This document shows positions 1 through 6,484 of a DNA stretch of 6,514 bases, piece after piece. The first letter of the stretch is position 1; every line of letters begins with the position of its first letter. Origin of the DNA: CAZLGM01 sp964558875. Lineage in GTDB: Bacteria; Desulfobacterota; Desulfobulbia; Desulfobulbales; Desulfocapsaceae. The stretch is from positions 1 to 6,514 of the forward strand of contig CAZLGM010000188.1 in NCBI GenBank assembly GCA_964558875.1, read 5' to 3'. The translations under genes were made by a program, and so were the position numbers. Under the pieces are notes generated by a model, which saw only the letters and a program-made list of their open reading frames with translations, had not been told where the DNA came from and did not search any database.

Positions 1-1274
1 GGAAATATCGAGGGCCGGTAACCATTGAAAAAGCCATTGTTCTCGACGGTAAAGGTCTAGTAACAGTCGACGGTCTGGGTAAAGGGTCGGTTATTTTAAT
101 AAAGAGTGATGGAGTCGTTATCAAAAACCTGACTGTTATCAATTCAGGCGACAGTCACGACCAGATTGACTCCGGTATCCTGGTTCGTTCATCCAACAAC
201 AGAATTCTCAATAATCGAATCAAAAACTGTCTGTTCGGTATTGATCTTCAGGAATCCCACGAAAATGAGATCAGCGGCAATGAGATATCTTCTCAAGAGG
301 CTGTGCTCGGCTTAAGGGGAGACGCAATACGTGGGTATGCCAGTCATCGGAATGTCTTTCGCAAAAACAAGATTCATGATTCCCGTGATATGGTGATCTG
401 GTATTCCAATGATAATCTCATAGAAGATAACGAGGGTTGGAACAATCGCTACTCGCTGCACTTCATGTATTCCGGCGGCAACATGGTGAGGCGCAATAAC
501 TACCATCATAATACCGTTGGTATTTTTTTGATGTACAGCAGAGATATCACCGTTGAACGCAACACTGTAAAATACTCACTTGGTGGTACTGGTGTTGGAA
601 TCGGCCTGAAAGAGGTCGATAATGTAACGATTAGAAACAATACGGTCGTTTACTGTACTTCCGGAATGTATTTTGATCTTTCACCCCATCAGCCGGAGAA
701 ATATAATTTTATTAAGGCCAATATTTTTGCCTTTAATGTGATTGGCGCTGATTTTGGTCCGGAACTCAAACGGAACATCTTCAAGGGCAATGCTTTTGTT
801 GATAACCTGCAGGTTGTTCGGGTTCGAGGAAACGGTGTTGCCGCTGAAAATCTCTGGGAAGGAAATTATTATAGCGATTATGAAGGGTTTGATCGAAACA
901 GAGATGGATATGGTGATTTCATCCATAACCATATGGTCTATCTGGATACGTTGTGGATGAGTAATGATTGGATGCTGTTTTTTTCCGGGTCTCCTGTTAT
1001 CAGTGTGATTAATCTATTGGCAAAACTGGCCCCCATCTCTGAGCCGAGGTTATTGTTCACCGATATGAAACCTGTTTTTTCCCATAACGATTCGCTTCTG
1101 TTCTCCGAGCAGAATTTGGCCTATATTCCTCCAAAAATAAATATTTACGAAGAGGACGATGAAGAAGTTCCAGCCAGATTTGCCGCCTCAGACGAAGAAG
1201 AGGAAGAAGAAGAGGAAATTGCAGGGCCACGTGAGAAAAATGCTAATTATAATAGGTATTTCCTGAAACAATGA
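1..1274 (+). CDS. nosD: NosD, periplasmic beta-helix copper-site maturation protein (5' end missing)
   Basis: NosD is the periplasmic part of the NosDFY ABC complex that helps assemble the CuZ centre of nitrous oxide reductase. The reading frame is open from base 3 and runs in without a start codon, so the signal peptide and first few dozen residues lie outside the window; 423 codons are visible. The translation begins KYRGPVTIEK and shows the repeated N-rich turns of a parallel beta-helix (for example NNRILNNRI, HENEISGNEI, TVERNTV, NVTIRNNTV) and the family stretch LRGDAIRGY. The C-terminal NosD signature follows around codons 320-350 (SPVISVINLLAKLAPISEP). A GTG at 303 is internal, because NosD homology continues upstream of it. 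An unusual acidic tail follows the conserved end (bases 1149-1217). The stop overlaps the nosF start by 4 bases. Identification rests on remembered family features plus the nosF-nosY-nosL context. Confidence 0.95.
   Translation, partial: KYRGPVTIEKAIVLDGKGLVTVDGLGKGSVILIKSDGVVIKNLTVINSGDSHDQIDSGILVRSSNNRILNNRIKNCLFGIDLQESHENEISGNEISSQEAVLGLRGDAIRGYASHRNVFRKNKIHDSRDMVIWYSNDNLIEDNEGWNNRYSLHFMYSGGNMVRRNNYHHNTVGIFLMYSRDITVERNTVKYSLGGTGVGIGLKEVDNVTIRNNTVVYCTSGMYFDLSPHQPEKYNFIKANIFAFNVIGADFGPELKRNIFKGNAFVDNLQVVRVRGNGVAAENLWEGNYYSDYEGFDRNRDGYGDFIHNHMVYLDTLWMSNDWMLFFSGSPVISVINLLAKLAPISEPRLLFTDMKPVFSHNDSLLFSEQNLAYIPPKINIYEEDDEEVPARFAASDEEEEEEEEIAGPREKNANYNRYFLKQ
1149..1217 (+). repeat. GAA/GAG-rich purine tract encoding the acidic NosD tail
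   Basis: Two acidic blocks are encoded here. Bases 1149-1166 give EEDDEE, and bases 1191-1217 give one Asp followed by eight Glu from GAA/GAG codons. The second block is an almost pure purine trinucleotide tract, which is prone to slippage and length change between strains. It lies after the conserved NosD end and before the stop, so changes in triplet number would leave the frame intact. Confidence 0.8.
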
Positions 1275-2137
1275 TCGAAGTAGCCGGACTGACGAAACAA
1301 TTTGGCAAGGCAAAGGTCCTTGACAATATCAACCTGAGCATCAAAAGAGGGGACCGTATCGCTTTAATTGGCCCGAATGGTGCCGGTAAAACGACGTTGA
1401 TTCGTTCCATTCTCGGCCAGTACGTTTTTGATGGAGAGCTTAAAGTTTTCGACAAAAATCCACGACTGCATCGGGTTGAGATCCTCAATAGAGTTGGGTA
1501 TGTTCCTCAACTTCCGCCGCCTATTCAGATGAGTGTGGGGGAACTGGTTGCTTTCTCCGCAGCCATATCGACTCATTCATCCATAGAGGCAATTTTCGCC
1601 CAGGCTGAAAACCTTGGGTTGGATATTGAGAAGAACGGAAATAAACCATTTCAGAAACTCAGCGGCGGAATGAAACAGAAGCTTCTCATTGCCCTTGCTT
1701 TGGCCAGGCAGCCGGATATCCTCATTATGGATGAACCTGCCGCCAATCTGGATCCGCAGGCCAGGCAAACGTTTTTCCTCCAGCTGCTACAATCAATGGA
1801 AAACACAACAATGCTGCTTTCCAGTCATCGGGTTGATGAGATTATCAATTTGATCAATCGCATTGTAGAAATGGACTATGGGCAGGTTGTTGAGGATGAA
1901 ACAATCAACAGGTCCAGTCTTGCCGATACGTTGCTGAGCTGCCAGGTACGCTTAATTAAACACCATGAGGCTGCCGAGAGAATGCTTAAAGAGTGGGATT
2001 TTACAAGCAGAGGCGATAATGTGGAGTTTGAAGGGAAGTTCATCGGCACTGAAAGACTCAGGTTTTTAACTTCTATCGCCCATTATGCAAATTATATTGC
2101 AAAACTAACCATTCATCAGCAAGTAGACGATAAATGA
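1271..2137 (+). CDS. nosF: NosF, ABC transporter ATPase for CuZ-site assembly
   Basis: This is the cytoplasmic nucleotide-binding subunit of NosDFY. It hydrolyses ATP to drive conformational change through NosY to periplasmic NosD during copper-sulfide centre assembly of NosZ. All ABC motifs are present in order: Walker A GPNGAGKT (residues 34-41), Q-loop glutamine Q80 in YVPQ, signature LSGG (130-133), Walker B ILIMDEP (150-156) with catalytic E155, D-loop NLDP (159-162) and H-loop H186 in SSHR. The nucleotide-binding domain therefore looks competent. Residues after about 220 form a small C-terminal extension typical of this subfamily. At 288 aa it is slightly short of the ~300 aa I recall for NosF. 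The start ATG overlaps the nosD stop (ATGA). There is no strong Shine-Dalgarno sequence upstream, which suggests translational coupling. The specific name comes from nosD before it and nosY and nosL after it. Confidence 0.95.
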   Translation: MIEVAGLTKQFGKAKVLDNINLSIKRGDRIALIGPNGAGKTTLIRSILGQYVFDGELKVFDKNPRLHRVEILNRVGYVPQLPPPIQMSVGELVAFSAAISTHSSIEAIFAQAENLGLDIEKNGNKPFQKLSGGMKQKLLIALALARQPDILIMDEPAANLDPQARQTFFLQLLQSMENTTMLLSSHRVDEIINLINRIVEMDYGQVVEDETINRSSLADTLLSCQVRLIKHHEAAERMLKEWDFTSRGDNVEFEGKFIGTERLRFLTSIAHYANYIAKLTIHQQVDDK

Positions 2138-2961
2138 AAACATTTTTTCAGGTTACTCTTACGGATTTCCGAGAATCTGTTCGTGCCAAGTGGTTTTTGA
2201 TCTATAGCCTGGTATTCGGTGGCTCTGTAATCCTGTTGTTTGTTCTAGGTGTAACCGAATCAAGGGTGATGGGTTTTACGGGTTTGAGTCGCTTGCTGAT
2301 AACGTATATCCAACTCTGTGTAGCCGTTTTACCGATCCTTATCCTGATCTCAACGGTCCGAAGTGTTGTCGGAGACAGGGAGTCAAATATATTGGAGTAT
2401 TTTCTGTCAATGCCCATCTCGTTGTTCGCGTACTTCTGGGGCAAGATTATCTCCAGATTTTTTCTTATTTTTATCCCGATATTTTTTGCACTGATCGCCG
2501 CCATTCTCTGGGGTATGGTTAAAGATCTTTCCATTACCTGGCAGATCGGTTGTTATTACTCTATCCTGCTTGCAACGCTTTCCTGGTGTTTTCTGGGAAT
2601 AGGCATGTTTATTTCGACCCTTGTCAGAAAACAGGAATGGGGGTTGGGACTTTCCATTCTTATCTGGCTTATTCTTCTGCTTTTCATTGATGTCATCCTG
2701 ATCGGCCTCATGATGCAGCAACAGATTATAGAAAGTGTGATTGTCGCCATCGCCATGGTGAACCCTGTGATGGTTTTTCGCACAGGAGCCGTTCTCCTCT
2801 TTGACCCCGAACTGACTTCGATGGGACCTGCGTCATATGTGATCCTTGATAACGTTGGTTACCACGGTCTCATAGCTTACACGATCATTTATCCGTTATC
2901 TCTTGGCTGGCTTTTTTCCTGGTTGGGCTTTTATCGCTTTAAAAAGGGAGACCTGGTGTAA
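2134..2961 (+). CDS. nosY: NosY, ABC-2 type membrane permease of the NosDFY complex
   Basis: NosY is the polytopic inner-membrane subunit that couples NosF ATP hydrolysis to NosD in nitrous oxide reductase maturation. Six hydrophobic segments can be seen at about residues 20-40, 54-75, 107-129, 139-163, 170-192 and 245-267, the usual six-helix ABC-2 fold. After helix 2 there is a cytoplasmic segment VVGDRESNILEYFLSMPIS (about 78-96), the conserved coupling region in this permease family. The protein ends in a short basic tail (FKKGDLV). At 275 residues it has normal family length. Its ATG overlaps the nosF stop in an ATGA, so the two are probably translated as a coupled pair. Its stop TAA shares one base with the nosL ATG. 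No substrate-binding site can be named from the sequence. Confidence 0.94.
   Translation: MKTFFQVTLTDFRESVRAKWFLIYSLVFGGSVILLFVLGVTESRVMGFTGLSRLLITYIQLCVAVLPILILISTVRSVVGDRESNILEYFLSMPISLFAYFWGKIISRFFLIFIPIFFALIAAILWGMVKDLSITWQIGCYYSILLATLSWCFLGIGMFISTLVRKQEWGLGLSILIWLILLLFIDVILIGLMMQQQIIESVIVAIAMVNPVMVFRTGAVLLFDPELTSMGPASYVILDNVGYHGLIAYTIIYPLSLGWLFSWLGFYRFKKGDLV
2944..2950 (+). promoter_or_regulatory. Ribosome binding site of nosL
   Basis: AAGGGAG lies inside the end of nosY, 10 bases before the nosL ATG at 2961. It supports that start together with the TAATG stop-start overlap. Confidence 0.6.
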
Positions 2962-3476
2962 TGGGTCGAAGAGCAGTCATATTTGCCCTCTTGCTTTTTC
3001 TCAGTGTCGGCTGCAAAGGGAGGAATGAAGAACAGCTTCCAGTCGATTTTGTCTGGGACCGGGTGTCCTGTGAATTGTGCAAGATGGCATTGAGTGACCG
3101 CCGTTACTCAAGCCAGGTCATCGATCACCTGGGCAAACCCTACTATTTTGATGATATCGGCTGTGCTGTTTTATGGCTTGAGAAACAATCATGGAGAGAC
3201 AAAGCACGTGTCTGGGTGAATGACTCAAAGACCTCCCAATGGATTGATGTCAGACAGGCCAATTGGATCTATGGCGATCCGAAAACTCCGATGGGATACG
3301 GATTCGCTGCCACATTGAAGCCGGTTCAAGATCCACTGGACTACACGACGGTAAAATCGCGCATACTCTCCGGTAAAACACTCAACAGGGAAAACCTGGT
3401 AAAATATCTGGGAGACAGCAGAGCTGTCGATACAAGAAAGAACAGTTCCTTGAATGGACAGAAGTCAGGGGATTGA
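2961..3476 (+). CDS. nosL: NosL, outer-face copper chaperone lipoprotein
   Basis: NosL is a membrane-anchored Cu(I) chaperone that supplies copper to NosD/NosZ for building the CuZ site. The 171-residue product starts with a lipoprotein signal peptide, MGRRAVIFALLLFLSVGC, with a lipobox LSVGC giving lipid-modified Cys18. The following residues are K and G rather than Asp at +2. The likely copper-binding motif is C37-x-x-C40-x-M42 (CELCKM), matching the Cys/Met site known for the family. A further cysteine, C68, lies in YYFDDIGCAVLWL, a recognisable NosL segment. The C-terminal half carries the family stretch TPMGYGFAA (109-117). The gene follows nosY with a one-base overlap and has its own Shine-Dalgarno sequence. 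The last ~20 residues are polar and poorly conserved in appearance. The assignment is firm from motif plus context. Confidence 0.94.
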   Translation: MGRRAVIFALLLFLSVGCKGRNEEQLPVDFVWDRVSCELCKMALSDRRYSSQVIDHLGKPYYFDDIGCAVLWLEKQSWRDKARVWVNDSKTSQWIDVRQANWIYGDPKTPMGYGFAATLKPVQDPLDYTTVKSRILSGKTLNRENLVKYLGDSRAVDTRKNSSLNGQKSGD

Positions 3477-3483
3477 TATTATT

Positions 3484-3492
3484 AGAAGGTGA
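3484..3492 (+). promoter_or_regulatory. Ribosome binding site of the nosG-like gene
   Basis: AGAAGGTGA sits in the 19-base gap after nosL, a few bases before the ATG at 3496. This fixes the start that places the twin-arginine motif at residues 12-13. Confidence 0.65.
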
Positions 3493-3495
3493 ACA

Positions 3496-4416
3496 ATGAC
3501 GGAAGAACAGCAGGATAAAACCATTTCCCGTAGAGCCTTTTTAAAAACCTCAACCCTTGTGGCCACCGGCGTCGCCATCGGTTTAGGAGCTGTGAGCGTG
3601 CCTCTGCTCAAAAGTGAAGAGAAACTCCTGCGACCGCCCGGCGCCTTGAGTGAGAAGTTGTTTCTGGCTTCCTGCATCAAATGCGGCCAGTGTCTCCAGG
3701 TGTGTCCTCCCCAGATCTTAAAGCTTGCTGGAATCAGTCAGGGGTTTGGTATCGGCACCCCCTATCTGGTACCCAGGGACGGGGCCTGTATTTTATGCTC
3801 CGGCTTGCCCTGTGTCCTTGCCTGTCCGACCGGAGCGCTTGACCACCATATTTCTTTGGGAAAGGATGCCGAGATGGGGCTGGCTGTCATCTCCGGTCCC
3901 AAGAGTTGCCTTTCGGCTCAAGGTGTCAATGATCTGGTCTTTCGATTGGAGGAGTATCGAAAGAACAGAGCTTCTCTGGACACCGAGCAAGAATTGCATG
4001 AGATAATACTCATATTGTTGAAACGATTGAGTGAGGACGAGAAGAACAAGTTGGCGGATCGTTTTTCATTGCCTGAATTGTCCGACAAGGTTGTAAAGAG
4101 CCTTGCCGGTAAACTCAAGAGCAAGGATATTGTCTGGTTGGTGGAGTTTGTCGGATCATCTTCCCAGGCCATGACGCCCTGCCGGGTCTGCCTGGATGAA
4201 TGCCCATTGAAAGCAGAGAAACCGATCGAATTCACAACTCAAGGGGGAAACAAAAAAGAGTCCGCCAATGTTTTGCCCGTAGTTACCGAAACCTGTGTCG
4301 GTTGCGGAGTCTGCGAGGAGAAATGTCCGACACCTGAACCGTCCATCACAATCGTGCCACGACTGCGGCCGAAAAAAGGGGCCGGCGTTAAGCCGTCTGT
4401 GGAGGAACGGTCATGA
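3496..4416 (+). CDS. nosG: NapG/NosG-type Tat-exported polyferredoxin with an internal insertion
   Basis: This is a periplasmic electron carrier expected to work with the following NosH-type protein in moving electrons from quinol toward nitrous oxide reductase. The N-terminus has a Tat leader, SRRAFLKTS (residues 11-19), followed by a hydrophobic stretch (20-38). The segment LRPPGALSEKLFLASC is very like NapG. Four [4Fe-4S] motifs are seen: C60/C63/C66/C70P; C98/C101/C106/C110P; C138 with C229/C232/C236P; and C267/C270/C273/C277P. In E. coli NapG, as I recall it, the third motif is compact (CLNFQGLRCDVCYRECP). Here the first cysteine, in CLSAQG, is separated from the other three by a helical, charged insert of about 83 residues, which explains the length of 306 aa against ~230 for NapG. 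The stop overlaps the nosH start by 4 bases. NapG of a nitrate reductase system is the alternative name, but the nosDFYL context favours NosG. Confidence 0.88.
   Translation: MTEEQQDKTISRRAFLKTSTLVATGVAIGLGAVSVPLLKSEEKLLRPPGALSEKLFLASCIKCGQCLQVCPPQILKLAGISQGFGIGTPYLVPRDGACILCSGLPCVLACPTGALDHHISLGKDAEMGLAVISGPKSCLSAQGVNDLVFRLEEYRKNRASLDTEQELHEIILILLKRLSEDEKNKLADRFSLPELSDKVVKSLAGKLKSKDIVWLVEFVGSSSQAMTPCRVCLDECPLKAEKPIEFTTQGGNKKESANVLPVVTETCVGCGVCEEKCPTPEPSITIVPRLRPKKGAGVKPSVEERS
3925..4179 (+). other. Coding segment for the insertion within the NosG third iron-sulfur motif
   Basis: Residues 144-228 have no counterpart in the NapG sequence I recall. They are rich in E, K and L and look like three or four amphipathic helices (around LHEIILILLKRLSEDEKNKL, then LSDKVVKSLAGKL, then KDIVWLVEFV). 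They contain no cysteine. The reading frame and base composition continue smoothly across both edges, so this is not a frameshift or an inserted element. Confidence 0.7.
4401..4407 (+). promoter_or_regulatory. Ribosome binding site of the nosH-like gene
   Basis: GGAGGAA lies within the last codons of the upstream gene, five bases before the ATG at 4413. It is the strongest Shine-Dalgarno sequence in the window and selects this start over later ATGs. Confidence 0.75.
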
Positions 4417-5306
4417 TACAGCAGAAAAAAGATGATCAGCATACGGTGAAGACCTATAAAGGCGCTGGTCTACGTTCTCACAACACACCTCAACCCGGTC
4501 ATAGGCGCCATAAGTGGAAAATTATTCGCTGGTCAATCCTGATCTTTGTCCAGTTTTTATTTTTTGGTTCTTTCTACTTTGATATTCAGATTCTGGAAGG
4601 AACACTGAGCGGCTCACGACTGCTGGGATTCCATCAGATTGACCCTCTTGCTGCTTTCCAGCTCATTCTGGCAAGCAAAATAGTAATGATCAATCTGGTC
4701 ATTGGTGTGGTCACAATTTTTATTATTTACCTGATATTTGGAGGCCGCTCGTTCTGTTCGTGGATTTGTCCATACCATTGGCTCTCAGAACTGGGTGAAA
4801 AGGTCCATCTGATTCTTAAAGAAAAAAAGATCGTTAAGAACCACACGTTTGACCGGAAGATTCGATATTATTTTTATATTTTAGTCCTGCTGTTTGCGTT
4901 GATTACCGGGTATACGGTTTTTGAAACCATCAATCCGGTGGGAATTATCAGCAGGGCAGTTGTGTATGGGCCGTCTCTGATGCTGTTTTTGGTCGCAGCG
5001 TTATTGATTGTCGAGGTTGCATACAGCCGGCGTGCCTGGTGCCGATTTTTTTGCCCTATAGGTGTCTCATATCAGCTCATCGGTGTGTTGTCTTTTTTCC
5101 GGATAAAATGGGATCAGGAGAAGTGTTCAAACTGCAAACGATGTCAAAGTGTCTGTATGGTCCCCAATGTGCTGACGGATTGCGTGAATACCGGCAAGTC
5201 GCAATATGTCGACTCTTCGCTCTGCACCCGTTGTGGGATGTGCATTGACATCTGTGATGATGAAGCGCTTGGCTACAGCTTCAAGTACCTTGACAAGCTG
5301 ATCTGA
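4413..5306 (+). CDS. nosH: NapH/NosH-type membrane iron-sulfur quinol oxidase subunit
   Basis: This is an inner-membrane protein expected to oxidise (mena)quinol and pass electrons to the NosG-type partner encoded just upstream. A basic, polar N-terminus of about 36 residues precedes four membrane segments at about 37-56, 84-109, 152-170 and 187-204. Two CxxxCP motifs, C115-SWI-C119-P and C210-RFF-C214-P, follow the second and fourth segments as in NapH. The C-terminal cytoplasmic domain has two [4Fe-4S] motifs: C238/C241/C244/C248 and C271/C274/C277/C281. Neither has the usual proline after the last cysteine (C248-M and C281-D), although NapH relatives also vary there. The segment INPVGIISRAVVYG between helices 3 and 4 matches the NapH pattern. 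At 297 residues it has normal family length. It overlaps nosG by 4 bases, so the two are probably made as a pair. NapH is the alternative label, and context decides for NosH. Confidence 0.88.
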   Translation: MIQQKKDDQHTVKTYKGAGLRSHNTPQPGHRRHKWKIIRWSILIFVQFLFFGSFYFDIQILEGTLSGSRLLGFHQIDPLAAFQLILASKIVMINLVIGVVTIFIIYLIFGGRSFCSWICPYHWLSELGEKVHLILKEKKIVKNHTFDRKIRYYFYILVLLFALITGYTVFETINPVGIISRAVVYGPSLMLFLVAALLIVEVAYSRRAWCRFFCPIGVSYQLIGVLSFFRIKWDQEKCSNCKRCQSVCMVPNVLTDCVNTGKSQYVDSSLCTRCGMCIDICDDEALGYSFKYLDKLI

Positions 5307-5314
5307 CAGACGAT

Positions 5315-5318
5315 GGAG
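5315..5318 (+). promoter_or_regulatory. Ribosome binding site that favours the GTG start of the pentapeptide gene
   Basis: GGAG lies six bases before a GTG at 5325. It sits inside the open frame just after an upstream ATG (5313) that has no visible Shine-Dalgarno of its own, so it points to initiation at the GTG. Confidence 0.5.
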
Positions 5319-5324
5319 TTGGAT

Positions 5325-6089
5325 GTGAAGAAAGCACAATTGTGTCTGATTCTACCTGTTTTTCTGTTTATTCTCATTTTTTCAAGTTCTTATGCTGATC
5401 AGTTGCCAAAGGGCAACTGCGATTCTCCTGAACCATTGACCGATCTGAGGCATTGTCGGTTTTGGGGTAAATCGATGCGTGGAATTGACCTTCATGGTGT
5501 GCTGCTGGATGGTGTCTCCATGCGGTCAACCGATTTGACAAACTGCAATCTCCAAGGTGCAAGCCTGCGAGGTGCGGATTTGCGATGGTCTAACTTAAGT
5601 AACTGCAAAATGTCTCGAGCTGACCTGAGCAAGTCCAACCTGTTCCACACAACATTTAATGGCGCAGTCACAGATGGCGCCAAGTTTCACAAGGCATATA
5701 TGTTCGGAACTCGGTTCAATAATGTTCAGGCCCCAAAAACAGATTTCACCTATGCTTTTATGAAGGATCTGAATATTTCCAAGAGCAATCTATCCAAGAG
5801 CAATTTTAATTATGCCTGTATGTTCCGTGCAGTGATGATTGATAGTGATTTTTCCGGCGCCAAACTTGAATATGTCGATTTAACAGGTGGCGCCCTGGAG
5901 AATGTCGATTTTACCGGCGCAAACTTTAATGGTGCTTCTTTGAAAGGAGTTACTCTTGATAACACGGTTTTTCATATGGCCAATCTTGATTATTCAGTCG
6001 TGGATAATACTGTAATTGAACACAAGGATAAAAAAGTACCCAAAAAGAATTCTCATTTACCTTGCAGATATTTAAAAAACAGACAATAA
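5325..6089 (+). CDS. Secreted pentapeptide-repeat protein of unknown role
   Basis: I recognise the fold but not a specific function. The GTG start gives MKKAQLCLILPVFLFILIF, a classic signal peptide with likely cleavage after SSSYA, so the protein should be periplasmic or surface-exposed. The ATG at 5313 adds only MELD, which puts acids in the n-region and lacks a ribosome site; it remains possible. From about residue 45 to 230 the protein is built of A(D/N)Lxx-type pentapeptides: ADLRW, SNLSN, ADLSK, SNLFH, SNLSK, SNFNY, SDFSG, AKLEY, VDLTG, VDFTG, ANFNG, ASLKG, ANLDY. These should form a right-handed quadrilateral beta-helix. Cysteines occur near the mature N-terminus (NCDSP and HCRFW), within the repeats and in the tail (LPCRY), so disulfides are possible. 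It begins 18 bases after nosH ends and looks like the last operon gene. Such proteins are not among the nos genes I know, so a part in N2O reduction is only inferred from position. Confidence 0.85.
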   Translation: MKKAQLCLILPVFLFILIFSSSYADQLPKGNCDSPEPLTDLRHCRFWGKSMRGIDLHGVLLDGVSMRSTDLTNCNLQGASLRGADLRWSNLSNCKMSRADLSKSNLFHTTFNGAVTDGAKFHKAYMFGTRFNNVQAPKTDFTYAFMKDLNISKSNLSKSNFNYACMFRAVMIDSDFSGAKLEYVDLTGGALENVDFTGANFNGASLKGVTLDNTVFHMANLDYSVVDNTVIEHKDKKVPKKNSHLPCRYLKNRQ

Positions 6090-6222
6090 AATATCTTTGC
6101 CCTTTCTTCTTATCTTCTTCTGACCTAAAAGGGGAAGCGGCGCGGGTAATAGAATTTTAGCACTTCTTTATTAATTAACTCTGTATTGTATCGGTATTTC
6201 GAGGTTTATAGTTAAAATTTGG

Positions 6223-6248
6223 TTGAAATACATGTCCTTGAAATACAT
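6223..6248 (+). repeat. 11-base direct repeat, 15-base period
   Basis: TTGAAATACAT occurs twice without mismatch, at 6223-6233 and 6238-6248, separated by GTCC. The purpose is unknown; a paired regulator site or a small duplication are both possible. Confidence 0.7.
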
Positions 6249-6270
6249 CAGTCAAACCGATAGCACCTCT

Positions 6271-6313
6271 TTTTCATTCCAGGCTGACAATCATTGGTAA
6301 TCAGGAATGAAAA
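6271..6313. repeat. Perfect 10-base inverted repeat
   Basis: TTTTCATTCC (6271-6280) and GGAATGAAAA (6304-6313) are exact reverse complements around a 23-base loop. The loop itself holds the small palindrome CAATCATTG (6288-6296). The stem is AT-rich and has no T-run after it on either strand, so it does not look like a standard intrinsic terminator. A transcript hairpin or an operator-like dyad is possible. Confidence 0.65.
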
Positions 6314-6470
6314 CAAACAGGTTCTTGCTGATAATTATCTTTTGTGACATAGACAGGTTGTGGCAGTATATATCCAGCTTTTCCAATCACAGTTCAGTCA
6401 TATTCCTTATATAACCGTCCGGAGTGGAACCTGATCCATTCTGTTTTTCGTGAAGTAGATAGTTGTATCA

Positions 6471-6484
6471 TTCAATATATTGAA
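6471..6484. repeat. Perfect 14-base palindrome
   Basis: TTCAATATATTGAA reads the same on both strands. It overlaps the first unit of the tandem repeat that follows. Its form is that of a dimeric regulator site, but no regulator can be named, and short AT-rich palindromes can also arise by chance. Confidence 0.5.

Noticed and set aside
303..1274. A complete gene starting at the GTG at 303
   Set aside because: The same frame stays open to base 3 and encodes NosD-like beta-helix sequence upstream, so the GTG is an internal valine codon.
2202..2534. Antisense open frames within nosY, nosG and nosH
   Set aside because: They lie opposite well-recognised genes, have no ribosome sites and give no recognisable proteins.
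3496..5306. napGH of a periplasmic nitrate reductase operon
   Set aside because: The families are closely related, but no napA, napB or napD is present and the pair directly follows nosDFYL, so the NosG/NosH role is preferred. Proof would need the neighbouring genes.
6099..6135. Possible terminator hairpin from CCCTTT and AAAGGG after the last gene
   Set aside because: The stem is only six pairs with a loop of more than 20 bases, and it is followed by a G-rich stretch rather than a T-run.
6189..6262. Inverted pair TATCGGT (6189-6195) and ACCGATA (6256-6262)
   Set aside because: Seven bases at a 60-base separation can easily occur by chance, and the flanks do not extend the pairing.
6342..6360. 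TTGTGACATAGACAGG as an FNR/CRP-type regulator site
   Set aside because: Only the left half-site (TGTGA) fits. The expected inverted right half is missing.
6307..6414. A 35-codon open frame starting MKTNRFLLIIIFCDIDRLW on the + strand in the 3' flank
   Set aside because: The beginning resembles a signal peptide, but the only purine-rich stretch touches the ATG with no proper spacing, the start lies within an inverted repeat arm, and the rest shows no recognisable pattern. Chance is more likely.
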